Shown: positions 24,790 through 32,586 of the stretch, piece by piece
How positions within the stretch are numbered: position 1 is the stretch's first letter
Layout of the letters: each line of letters begins with the position of its first letter
Source: Lewinellaceae bacterium
GTDB lineage: Bacteria > Bacteroidota > Bacteroidia > Chitinophagales > Saprospiraceae
DNA: 64,000 nt
Reading direction: 5' to 3'
Assembly (NCBI GenBank): GCA_020636315.1
Contig: JACJYA010000001.1
Coordinates: 682,001 to 746,000, forward strand
The notes under the pieces: generated by a model
What the model was told of the DNA's origin: nothing
Seen by the model: the letters and a program-made list of their open reading frames with translations, nothing else
Databases searched by the model: none
Program-made: the position numbers and the translations under genes

Positions 24790-25086
24790 TTAATGCTTGC
24801 GCAACCAATCAATACACTGGCTGATCTCCTGAATGTATTGATCGAGCTGGTCATTCAGCTCTTTTGAATGCTCTGGTTGCTCTTCCCGCTGCAAGCCCAG
24901 TGCTCGCTGCGTCTTTTCGAGCTTATCTTTCAAAGCGCTGGCTGTCCCTTTCTGGCGGTCCAGCTCAGCTTTCAATTGTTTGTTTTCTTCCTGTAAAGCA
25001 GCATTTTCCCTTTGGATGCGCTCCATCTTGAGCGCCAGCTGCCTTATCTTGAGCTCAATGCTCTCGATTTGCTCTGATAAGTCCAT
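24790..25086 (-). CDS. ZapB-like coiled-coil protein
   Basis: The 98-residue product is almost entirely a predicted coiled coil (LALKMERIQRENAALQEENKQ and following heptads), with a less regular C-terminus ending IDWLRKH. It starts 41 bases after pheT ends and is followed at once by zapA, so it is probably a partner in Z-ring assembly, analogous in shape to ZapB, although sequence homology to E. coli ZapB cannot be claimed. No enzyme motif is present. Confidence 0.7.
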   Translation of the reverse strand: MDLSEQIESIELKIRQLALKMERIQRENAALQEENKQLKAELDRQKGTASALKDKLEKTQRALGLQREEQPEHSKELNDQLDQYIQEISQCIDWLRKH

Positions 25087-25127
25087 TCGGGGATATTGAG
25101 TTGCGGGGCGTAACCGCCGTTTACTTT

Positions 25128-27578
25128 TTAACGCCGTATCGACGCGCCCAATTGCGACTCGTAAGCTTCAATAAGCTGATTCACGACTTTATCGACCTCC
25201 TTGTCCTTCAAGGTTTTGGAAGGGTCTTCGAAAATGAAGCTGACGGCATAGGATTTTTTTCCTTTACCCAGCTGGCTTTCATTTTCGTAAACATCGAAGA
25301 GGTTGATGTCCTGAATGAGCTTCTTGCCAACTTTTCTGGCTATCGCCACAATATCATTAAATTTTACCGAATTATCAATAACCAATGCCAAATCCCGGCG
25401 CACCGTAGGGAATTTGTTAAGCTCCTGATATTCGATCTTGTGTTTGCGTACGGCTTTCAGCAGTACGTCCCAGTTGAAGTCGGCATAATAGACGCCGCTG
25501 CGAATATCCATCTGCTTACACAGGCGGGGCGACACCTTGCCGAACTGCACCAGCACCTGCGGCCCGCGATGGTAATGCACACCATAGGCGAAGGTTTCAT
25601 CACCGATGGCCGTCTCCTGGTAACCGTTCAGGCCCAGTCGGGCAAGCACGTTGCTCACAATGGCCTTGATGCTGTAGTAATCGGCATCCCCCTTGCGGTT
25701 GTCGAGCCAGCTCTCCGGATAGCGCGAGCCGGCCATGAACAGGCTGAGGTGGCGCTGTTCGTCGATGCCCTTCTCACCGTGGCGGTAGGTGCGGCCGAAC
25801 TCAAACAGCTTCAGGTCCACCTGCTGGCGGTTCTGATTATGAACAACCGCGTTCAGTCCGCTGAAGAGCATATCGGGCCGCATGATGTCCAGCTGTACGT
25901 TGGAGGTATTGTGGATGTAAACGAGCTCCTCCTCGCCGACGCCTTTGTAAAGCTCCTTGTAGAACCTCGACTCGGAAAGAGAGAGGGCCATCATCTCGTT
26001 GAATCCATTAGCCGCCAGGTAGTCGCCGATGATGTTGCGCAACTCGTCCGGGTCGGGCTTCGGGGCTATGTTGAGCCCGGTCTTGACCTGCTCGGGAATA
26101 GGCACTTTATTATAACCATAAATCCGCAGGATCTCCTCGATCACATCAGCCTCCCGGGTGACATCCGACTTGTTGGTCGGGACGGCCACGGTGAACGCCT
26201 CTTCTCCGTCGGAAAGGATCTTCATTTCGAGCGCCTCAAGAATGCTGTGCACCTCTTCACGGGGAATAGCAATGCCGATCAGCCGGTCGATATGGGCGTA
26301 CTTAACCGTCACCTCCGCCGGTTTGACGGGCTCCGGGTAGATGTCCACCACTTCGCTGGCGATCTCGCCGCCGCCCAGTTCCTTCATCAGCATGGCGGCC
26401 CGCTTGAGGGCATACACCGCGATATTGGGGTCACTGCCCTTTTCGAACACTTTGGCCGCATCGGTGCGCAGGTTGTGCCCCATACTGGTGCGGCGGATCC
26501 ATTTGGGGTTGAAATGAGCGGATTCGAGAAAAATGTCAGTGGTGTCATCTTTGACGCCGGAGTTGATGCCGCCGTAAACGCCTCCGATACACATTCCTTC
26601 TTCCCTGCCATTGCAGATCATAAGGTCGGCGCCGGTGAGCTCGCGTTCCACCTCATCAAGGGTCGTGAACTTCGTGCCTTTCGGCAATGCCTTAACGACG
26701 ATCTTATTGCCCGTCACCTGCCTCAGGTCGAAGGCGTGGAGCGGCTGGCCCAGCTCGTGCAGGATGAAGTTGGTGATATCCACCATGTTGTTGATGGGCC
26801 GCAGCCCGATAGACAGCAGGTGGTTGCGCAGCCAGTCAGGCGATTCGGCTATGGTAATGCCTTTGATCGTCACGCCGGCGTAACGGGGGCAGGCCTCGGT
26901 GTCTTCCACCACGACTTCCACCGGCAGGCTGTTGTTGTCGGGCCGGAAATTGTCCACCTTCGGAAGCCGAATTTCGCCGCTGTGGCCATGGTTGACCTTG
27001 AGGTAGGCGGCCACATCCCTGGCCACCCCGATGTGGTTGGTCGCATCCGAGCGGTTGGGGGTCAGCCCGATCTCATAAACGACGTCGGATTCCACCTTAT
27101 AATACTCCCGGGCGGGAGTGCCGATGGGCACGTCATCAGGTAGCACGACAATACCGCTGTGGTCTTCCCCTATTCCCAGTTCATCCTCCGAGCAGATCAT
27201 CCCTTCAGATACTTCCCCCCGGATCTTGCCCTTTTTCAACACCAGCGGCTCTTCGCTGTTGATGGGATAGAGCGTAGTGCCTGCAGTGGCAACCATGACA
27301 GTCTGCCCGGCGGCTACGTTGGGCGCGCCGCAGACGACCTGCAAAGGGCCATTGCCGTTACCGATATCCACCTTGGTGAGCGAAAGGCGGTCGGCGTTGG
27401 GGTGCCGTCCGCATTCCACGACTTTTCCAACTACTACACCTTCCAGCCCTCCCTTGATGGTTTCCACCTGTTCCATGCCTTCCACTTCGAGCCCGATGCC
27501 GGTGAGGATCTCGGAAAGCTCTTCCGGGCTGAGGTTAATATCTAGGTAATCTTTTAGCCAGTTCAGCGATACTTTCAT
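25128..27578 (-). CDS. pheT: Phenylalanyl-tRNA synthetase beta subunit
   Basis: The 816-residue protein has the full bacterial domain order: N-terminal B1 (MKVSLNWLKDYLDI), an EMAP/tRNA-binding domain (~43-155, with HPNADRLSLTKVD and CGAPN), the B3/B4 editing domain (~215-400, with ISNF-like NFILHELGQPLHAFD), B5 (~415-485), the catalytic-like core (~500-700), and the FDX-ACB anticodon-binding domain at the end (FPTVRRDLALVID to QLGASIRR). It pairs with PheS, encoded elsewhere. Length is typical. The gene heads the minus-strand cluster that continues to rny. Confidence 0.96.
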   Translation of the reverse strand: MKVSLNWLKDYLDINLSPEELSEILTGIGLEVEGMEQVETIKGGLEGVVVGKVVECGRHPNADRLSLTKVDIGNGNGPLQVVCGAPNVAAGQTVMVATAGTTLYPINSEEPLVLKKGKIRGEVSEGMICSEDELGIGEDHSGIVVLPDDVPIGTPAREYYKVESDVVYEIGLTPNRSDATNHIGVARDVAAYLKVNHGHSGEIRLPKVDNFRPDNNSLPVEVVVEDTEACPRYAGVTIKGITIAESPDWLRNHLLSIGLRPINNMVDITNFILHELGQPLHAFDLRQVTGNKIVVKALPKGTKFTTLDEVERELTGADLMICNGREEGMCIGGVYGGINSGVKDDTTDIFLESAHFNPKWIRRTSMGHNLRTDAAKVFEKGSDPNIAVYALKRAAMLMKELGGGEIASEVVDIYPEPVKPAEVTVKYAHIDRLIGIAIPREEVHSILEALEMKILSDGEEAFTVAVPTNKSDVTREADVIEEILRIYGYNKVPIPEQVKTGLNIAPKPDPDELRNIIGDYLAANGFNEMMALSLSESRFYKELYKGVGEEELVYIHNTSNVQLDIMRPDMLFSGLNAVVHNQNRQQVDLKLFEFGRTYRHGEKGIDEQRHLSLFMAGSRYPESWLDNRKGDADYYSIKAIVSNVLARLGLNGYQETAIGDETFAYGVHYHRGPQVLVQFGKVSPRLCKQMDIRSGVYYADFNWDVLLKAVRKHKIEYQELNKFPTVRRDLALVIDNSVKFNDIVAIARKVGKKLIQDINLFDVYENESQLGKGKKSYAVSFIFEDPSKTLKDKEVDKVVNQLIEAYESQLGASIRR

Positions 27579-28216
27579 GGTTAGTTGGCTATTTGTTTAT
27601 TGCCTGTTACAGATATTATTCTGAAAGGCATTTTCACCCTTTGTTTGCCCCATCCCTAAAGGGAGCAAGGGGCGAGAATGCCTGGCCATCCTTCAGGACC
27701 GAGGCAAAGCCAGGTATTTTCGGCCGGATAGCTAAACAGAAACTATTATTTAATCTACAGTCACCACTGTCCATTTTAGTTCAAAAAAAACGATTTCGGG
27801 CAGCGGAATTTTTCAGCGCACAAAGATAGGGATTAATGGGGGATTCTCTTTAAAAATGAGGTTTAACCTCAGGGCAATCGCATTTAAATTTTTTCCTTCA
27901 TTTTACCCTCCCCCGCCTCCTCAACCTCCCGTATTTATAAAAAATAAGCGTATTTTCGTCACCAAACACCCAAACTACTAAACCTACCCCACTATCCATT
28001 TGTAGAAAATAAACTGACTAAAAGTAGTCTGAAAAGATCAGTTTGCATATTGGAACTTAAGCGGTAAAGGGAATTTACCGCTTAAGGGCCCACATTAAGC
28101 GGCAATTTCCTCCGTCTGCCGTAGCCATAGGCAGACGCATACCCTGTTGCCGCTTAATTTGAGCCTATCCAATTTTTATCTGCCCGACTACATACTCCTA
28201 ACTAAATAATAAGCCA
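27579..28216. other. Intergenic region with three strong hairpins
   Basis: More than 600 bases between divergent genes. An inverted repeat GGCATTTTC/GAGAATGCC lies at 27627-27682. A 13-bp perfect hairpin occupies 28056-28086 and a nested hairpin 28094-28158, both built around TTAAGCGG. A 78-codon frame at 27593-27829 is not protein-like. Confidence 0.6.
28056..28158. repeat. Nested palindromes built on TTAAGCGG
   Basis: First hairpin: CTTAAGCGGTAAA (28056-28068) with TTTACCGCTTAAG (28074-28086), loop GGGAA. Second: ATTAAGCGGCAA (28094-28105) with TTGCCGCTTAAT (28147-28158), enclosing a perfect CGTCTGCC (28113-28120)/GGCAGACG (28130-28137). The core word occurs four times, twice per strand. 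It lies 59 bases upstream of the acyl-CoA dehydrogenase. Confidence 0.85.
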
Positions 28217-29404
28217 ATGTTTTTTGAACTCAACGAAGAACAACTGGCCGTACAGGAAGCGGCCAGAGAATTTGCCCAGAAAGAACTCAAGCCCGGCGTG
28301 ATCGAACGCGACGCCACGGGCGCTTACCCTAAGGAGGAAGTCCGCAAAATGGCGGAACTGGGCTTTATGGGCATGATGGCTGACCCGGAATACGGCGGCG
28401 GCGGGATGGACACCCTCTCCTACGTGCTGGCCATGGAAGAGATCTCCAAGGTCGATAGCTCCTGCTCGGTCATCATGTCGGTTAACAACTCCCTGGTGTG
28501 CTGGGGGCTGGAAACCTATGGCAACGAAGAGCAAAAGGCCAAGTACCTCACCAAACTGGCTGCCGGCGAGTGGATCGGCGCCTTCTGCCTCTCCGAACCT
28601 GAGGCGGGCAGCGACGCCACCCACCAGCGCACCACCGCCGTGGATATGGGTGATCATTACCTGCTGAATGGCACCAAGAACTGGATCACCAACGGCGGCA
28701 CGTCAGATGTGCACCTCGTCATGGCCCAAACCAACCCGGAGGCCGGCCACCGTGGCATCAATGCCTTTATCGTAGAGACTAGCTGGGATGGCGTAGCCAT
28801 CGGCGCCAAGGAAAACAAACTGGGCATCCGCGCCTCGGATACTCACACTATTATGTACACCGACGTGAAGGTGCCTAAGGAAAACCGCATCGGTGAAGAC
28901 GGCTTCGGCTTCAAGTTCGCCATGAAAACCCTCAACGGCGGCCGCATCGGTATTGCCGCCCAGGCTTTGGGCATCGCCGGAGGCGCTTACGAGCTGGCCC
29001 TGGAGTACTCCAAACAGCGCGAGGCTTTCGGCAAACCGATCAGCAAGCATCAGGCCATCGCCTTCAAATTGGCGGATATGGCCACCGAGATCGAAGCTGC
29101 TAAACTGATGGTTTACCGGGCCGCCTGGCTAAAGGACCAGGGCATGGATTACGATACGGCCAGCGCTATGGCCAAACTGTACGCTTCGGAAGTGGCCATG
29201 CGCCACACCATCGAAGCGGTACAAATTCACGGCGGATATGGCTACGTCAAAGAATACCACGTAGAGCGCCTGATGCGGGATGCCAAGATCACTCAGATCT
29301 ATGAAGGCACCTCAGAGATACAGCGCATCGTGATCTCCCGGGCCATTCTGGAGGGGCAGCTGTATCTGCCGGTTTTCGGGAGCGCGATGGAGCAGAAGGT
29401 TTAG
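28217..29404 (+). CDS. Acyl-CoA dehydrogenase (short-chain/butyryl type)
   Basis: The 395-residue protein has the three-domain acyl-CoA dehydrogenase fold: helical N-domain (FELNEEQLAVQEAAREFAQ), beta-domain with FCLSEPEAGSDA and FAD contacts (WITNGG), and C-domain with REAFGKPISKHQAIAFKLADM, HGGYGY and the catalytic Glu363 in QIYEGTSEIQR. Position of this Glu is that of short/medium-chain enzymes (SCAD, butyryl-CoA). It is a flavoenzyme that passes electrons to electron-transfer flavoprotein in beta-oxidation. It seems monocistronic, downstream of a nested palindrome that may control it. Confidence 0.93.
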   Translation: MFFELNEEQLAVQEAAREFAQKELKPGVIERDATGAYPKEEVRKMAELGFMGMMADPEYGGGGMDTLSYVLAMEEISKVDSSCSVIMSVNNSLVCWGLETYGNEEQKAKYLTKLAAGEWIGAFCLSEPEAGSDATHQRTTAVDMGDHYLLNGTKNWITNGGTSDVHLVMAQTNPEAGHRGINAFIVETSWDGVAIGAKENKLGIRASDTHTIMYTDVKVPKENRIGEDGFGFKFAMKTLNGGRIGIAAQALGIAGGAYELALEYSKQREAFGKPISKHQAIAFKLADMATEIEAAKLMVYRAAWLKDQGMDYDTASAMAKLYASEVAMRHTIEAVQIHGGYGYVKEYHVERLMRDAKITQIYEGTSEIQRIVISRAILEGQLYLPVFGSAMEQKV

Positions 29405-29456
29405 GGGGCTGGCTGAATAGCTGGATTGTTATATTGCTGGATTGTTATATTGCTGA
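29405..29456. repeat. Tandem 16-bp words after the stop codon
   Basis: Two overlapping copies of GGATTGTTATATTGCTG at 29423-29439 and 29439-29455. The same 17-mer is at 1599-1615 behind an unrelated gene. Confidence 0.85.
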
Positions 29457-29532
29457 GGTTTAACCAGAACAGGAGGAGGAGAGAATAACGATCAAACCAT
29501 TTAACAATCCAACCTTTACGCCAAGGCTACCC

Positions 29533-29570
29533 AAAAAAGCATCTGTCCGATACTGGCAGGTGCTTTTTTA
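29533..29570. terminator. Bidirectional intrinsic terminator
   Basis: AAAAAAGCATCTGTC (29533-29547) pairs with GGCAGGTGCTTTTTT (29555-29569) with G-U pairs; T-runs follow on both strands. It ends the acyl-CoA dehydrogenase transcript. Confidence 0.75.
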
Positions 29571-29629
29571 TTAGCCCTGAACTACAAGTTGTATTTTGGC
29601 GTTTGTATATACTGATGCAATAACGAAGA

Positions 29630-30841
29630 ATGAAAGGAGCGTTTCAAATAGCCAAGTTTTTTGGCATTCCCGTACAGGTACACTGGACCTTCATGCTCAT
29701 TTTTGTCTATGTCTTTTATGAGGGAATGGGCAAATCCATGAGTTGGTCGGAAATGGGTTGGGTTATGGTTTTTGTGCTGGCCCTGTTTGCCTGTGTGGTA
29801 TTGCACGAATTTGGCCATGCCCTTACCGCCCGGCGCTTCGGCGTAGATACGCGGGACATCATTCTGTCGCCCATCGGAGGAGTGGCCCGGCTGGACCGGC
29901 TGCCCGAGCAGCCGATGCATGAATTCCTGGTGGCCATTGCCGGCCCCATGGTCAATATTGCGATCGGGGCAGTGCTCTCTTTCATTCCACTGCTGGCTTC
30001 TGAGGAAAGCCGCCAGAATTTCGTCAACCTGTTCATGCAGGTGATCTATCCGCAGAGCAACTTTTTTGTTTCCGACCCTTCGCCCTTACAGTATTTCCTC
30101 TTCGGGCTGGTGGCCCTCAACATCATTCTGGCCATATTCAACCTGCTTCCTGCTTTCCCAATGGACGGGGGGCGGGTACTGAGAGCACTGCTGTCTTTGC
30201 GGCTGGGCCGGCTGCGGGCCACTCAGATCGCCGTTTATATCGGCCAGTTGTTCGCCGTACTGCTGGTGGCCTATGGCCTTTGGAACATGCATTACATCAC
30301 CGCACTGATCGGCCTGTTCGTCTTTTTTACGGCTGCCAATGAATACCGGATGGTGAAACTCGATGAAGTGCTGGAAGGCCATCAGGCAAGGGATATTCTC
30401 CGAAGGCAGTTTACCAAACTATATACCCACGATGAAGTGAGCCTGGCCCTGGGGCCATTGAACCAGGGCATAGAACGCAATTTCCTGGTGTTCGATGAAT
30501 GGCAGAACCTCGTAGGCGTCCTGCCGGAAGAACGCATTCTGGACGCTGCCAAAAAGGAAAGGGAAGGAGAACAGCACTCCATCCTTGCCGGACAGCTGGT
30601 AAACAACCGGTTTGAATCCATTCTGGCTTCCGATTCGCTGAAGTCGCTGTTTCCGAAAATGCAATGGAAAGGCCACCGGATACTGCCGGTCTATGACAAA
30701 GGCAAACTGGTAGGGGTGGTGGATAAGAACGCACTAAATAATTTTATATCTCTTCAGGCCCGGATGGAAAAACAAAACAGCCCCGGCCGCTTCTGGCAGG
30801 GGCTGTTCCGCAGCCGCCGGGGCAGGCTCGAAAACAACTGA
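29630..30841 (+). CDS. Site-2 protease family (M50) membrane metalloprotease
   Basis: The 403-residue protein has six or so membrane segments with the zinc motif H-E-F-G-H (H59, E60, H63) and the third ligand motif F-P-M-D-G-G-R (D179). The C-terminal ~150 residues have two weak CBS-like repeats (FLVFDEWQNLVGVL and ILPVYDKGKLVGVVDKNAL), the layout of SpoIVFB-type site-2 proteases. Such enzymes cleave substrates within the membrane, often anti-sigma factors. All catalytic residues are present. It converges on the OmpH gene with 13 bases between stops. Substrate unknown. Confidence 0.9.
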   Translation: MKGAFQIAKFFGIPVQVHWTFMLIFVYVFYEGMGKSMSWSEMGWVMVFVLALFACVVLHEFGHALTARRFGVDTRDIILSPIGGVARLDRLPEQPMHEFLVAIAGPMVNIAIGAVLSFIPLLASEESRQNFVNLFMQVIYPQSNFFVSDPSPLQYFLFGLVALNIILAIFNLLPAFPMDGGRVLRALLSLRLGRLRATQIAVYIGQLFAVLLVAYGLWNMHYITALIGLFVFFTAANEYRMVKLDEVLEGHQARDILRRQFTKLYTHDEVSLALGPLNQGIERNFLVFDEWQNLVGVLPEERILDAAKKEREGEQHSILAGQLVNNRFESILASDSLKSLFPKMQWKGHRILPVYDKGKLVGVVDKNALNNFISLQARMEKQNSPGRFWQGLFRSRRGRLENN

Positions 30842-30854
30842 TCTTTTTTATTGC

Positions 30855-31373
30855 CTATTCTGTCATGCCGAGTTTGGCCTTTACCAGCGGCATGACGTCA
30901 TCAGTATCCTCGGCAAACAATACCGCATTGAAAACACTGGTGTCAAAGATCATGGCAAAACCATTCTCTTTGGCAACCTCCTTCAATGCCGTCTGTGCTT
31001 TGTCGATAATGGGGCCAAGCAACTCCTGGCGTTTGGCTTCCACTTTTTCCCTTACCTCCTGCTCGTAAGCGATGATCTCATCCCTCCTTTTGCCCAGTTC
31101 CTGCTCTTTTTCCTGCTGCTGCACCGGAGTGAGATTTCCTGCCTGCGCCTCCTTTAAAGCGGCCTCAAAATCCTGCTGGAACTTTTTGGCCATTTCCTCG
31201 CCCTTGGCCACCATTTGCTTCCGGTAAGCCTCCAGCTCACTGTCGGCCCCTTTGGTCTCTTCCATGGAAGAGATCAGGTTGCCGAAATTCAGGTGCCCGT
31301 ATTTTTCCTGAGCATAAGAAAATACGGCCCCAAAAGCTACAAAAGCAGCCAACAATACGATCTTTTTCATCAT
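30855..31373 (-). CDS. OmpH/Skp family periplasmic chaperone
   Basis: From ATG 31373 (MMKKIVLLAAFVAFGAV) the product has 172 residues with a cleavable signal ending FSYAQ. The mature protein opens with Y-G-H-L-N-F-G-N-L-I-S-S-M-E-E-T-K, the OmpH start, and continues as a long charged coiled coil (KQMVAKGEEMAKKFQQDFEAALKEA). A TAGCTTTG -7 box just upstream (31408-31401) supports this start over the longer frame at 31430. Skp-like trimers guide unfolded outer-membrane proteins through the periplasm. Confidence 0.88.
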   Translation of the reverse strand: MMKKIVLLAAFVAFGAVFSYAQEKYGHLNFGNLISSMEETKGADSELEAYRKQMVAKGEEMAKKFQQDFEAALKEAQAGNLTPVQQQEKEQELGKRRDEIIAYEQEVREKVEAKRQELLGPIIDKAQTALKEVAKENGFAMIFDTSVFNAVLFAEDTDDVMPLVKAKLGMTE

Positions 31374-31400
31374 TGGTATGTATTTGTCAAAAAATTGTTG

Positions 31401-31408
31401 CAAAGCTA
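31401..31408 (-). promoter_or_regulatory. -7 promoter element of the OmpH gene
   Basis: TAGCTTTG on the minus strand matches TAnnTTTG exactly. The -33 match is weak. A start near 31394 gives a leader of about 21 nt. Confidence 0.4.
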
Positions 31409-31649
31409 AAAAAACATCCTCTCCTTCCATAAATTTCCTCCTGTCAACGCAGGTTAAAAACCTCAGCCTGTCTAAAAAGACAGCTATATACCTTTCACTT
31501 CAACAATTTCACACTACTGGCCACTTTCCGGATTGTGTAACAATTCGTTTCACCCTTTTTAAAGCGCTGATTTTCAATTTATTAAAAACGGCTTCGCGCT
31601 GAAGTGGAAATGTGGTCAAAAAATTATAAAAACAAAACATTTTATTTCT

Positions 31650-31679
31650 TTTGTTTTAAAACAAAAAGTTTTACTTTTG
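31650..31679 (+). promoter_or_regulatory. Promoter of the first glucosaminidase gene
   Basis: TTTG (31650-31653) and TACTTTTG (31672-31679), 18 bases apart, fit the Bacteroidota promoter. Transcription from about 31686 rules out the upstream TTG start at 31677 and supports ATG 31713. Confidence 0.6.
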
Positions 31680-31712
31680 AAGCATAACCCCGTCCTCCAA
31701 AAAAAGTACATT

Positions 31713-32579
31713 ATGAACCTAACACCTCTACAAATTGCTAAAGCGAAGGCCTGCCGGGCCGGGCGGCAGTTCAACCGGAATGTACAGAAATACTGGTTGA
31801 GATTTGTCCTTATGGGAGTTGCCGTTTACCTGGTTTACGAAAAAGACCTGGCGATCGACCTCCAATTGAGCAACATCCCGGCATCGGCACTGCAGTGGGG
31901 AGGCCAGGCAGAACCGCCGGCCACAATGAGCGCCAGGCCGGCCTCTCTAACAGTGCAGCCATCTCAGGCTACACCTATGGCAAAAAAAACCAGCCTGCCT
32001 GCCCAGCCCCGGCCGGTAAGTTATGAGGAACAGGCAGTTAACGTCAGCAACCTTGCCAACACCTACTCCAACCTCAGCAATTCCCAAAAGGGGATACCCG
32101 GAAGTGAGGACGAAGCCCTGAAGGCGGAAAAACGCCGTAAGCAGCTAAAATACGTCAAACGCTTCGTCAAAGTAGCCCAGGCTGAAATGGAAAAATACGG
32201 CATACCTGCCAGTATAACACTGGCTCAGGGGCTGCTCGAGAGCAACGTCGGCGAAAGCAAACTGGCGACCCGGAACAAGAACCACTTCGGCATCAAATGC
32301 TTTTCCCGCAGTTGCAAAAAAGGCCACTGCAGTAACTTCACTGATGACAGCCACAAGGATTTCTTCCGCATTTACAAAAGCAGTTGGGAAAGCTACCGCG
32401 CCCACAGCCTGCTCCTCAGGCGTTCCGATCGTTACAGCAATTTATTTTCGCTGGGGCCAAAAGATTTCCGGGGCTGGGCCCACGGGCTGACAAAAGCAGG
32501 ATATGCCACCGATAAACAATACGGACATAAGCTGGTCAACCTCATCGAAGAGCTCGGCCTGCACCAATACGATAACTGA
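31713..32579 (+). CDS. Membrane-anchored glucosaminidase-domain protein
   Basis: Starting at ATG 31713 (MNLTPLQIAKAKACRAG) the product has 288 residues: a short basic N-terminus, a weakly hydrophobic segment (WLRFVLMGVAVYLVY), an Ala/Pro-rich linker and a C-terminal glucosaminidase domain (~145-285). The latter shows the catalytic Glu176 in ITLAQGLLES, then N-x-N-H-F-G-I-K and 'Y.S..ESY..HS'. It should hydrolyse GlcNAc-MurNAc bonds in peptidoglycan. The domain is the same as in the protein at 40206. Its 3' end lies 7 bases from the CHAT gene end. Confidence 0.86.
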   Translation: MNLTPLQIAKAKACRAGRQFNRNVQKYWLRFVLMGVAVYLVYEKDLAIDLQLSNIPASALQWGGQAEPPATMSARPASLTVQPSQATPMAKKTSLPAQPRPVSYEEQAVNVSNLANTYSNLSNSQKGIPGSEDEALKAEKRRKQLKYVKRFVKVAQAEMEKYGIPASITLAQGLLESNVGESKLATRNKNHFGIKCFSRSCKKGHCSNFTDDSHKDFFRIYKSSWESYRAHSLLLRRSDRYSNLFSLGPKDFRGWAHGLTKAGYATDKQYGHKLVNLIEELGLHQYDN

Positions 32580-32586
32580 GGCCAAT

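Noticed and set aside
25101..27143. 680-codon open frame antisense to pheT
   Set aside because: pheT is certain over its full length; the antisense frame is a by-product of its codon use.
27593..28216. tRNA or structured RNA gene in the long gap before the acyl-CoA dehydrogenase
   Set aside because: The hairpins do not form a cloverleaf and no CCA-type acceptor or anticodon stem is visible; recorded as palindromes only.
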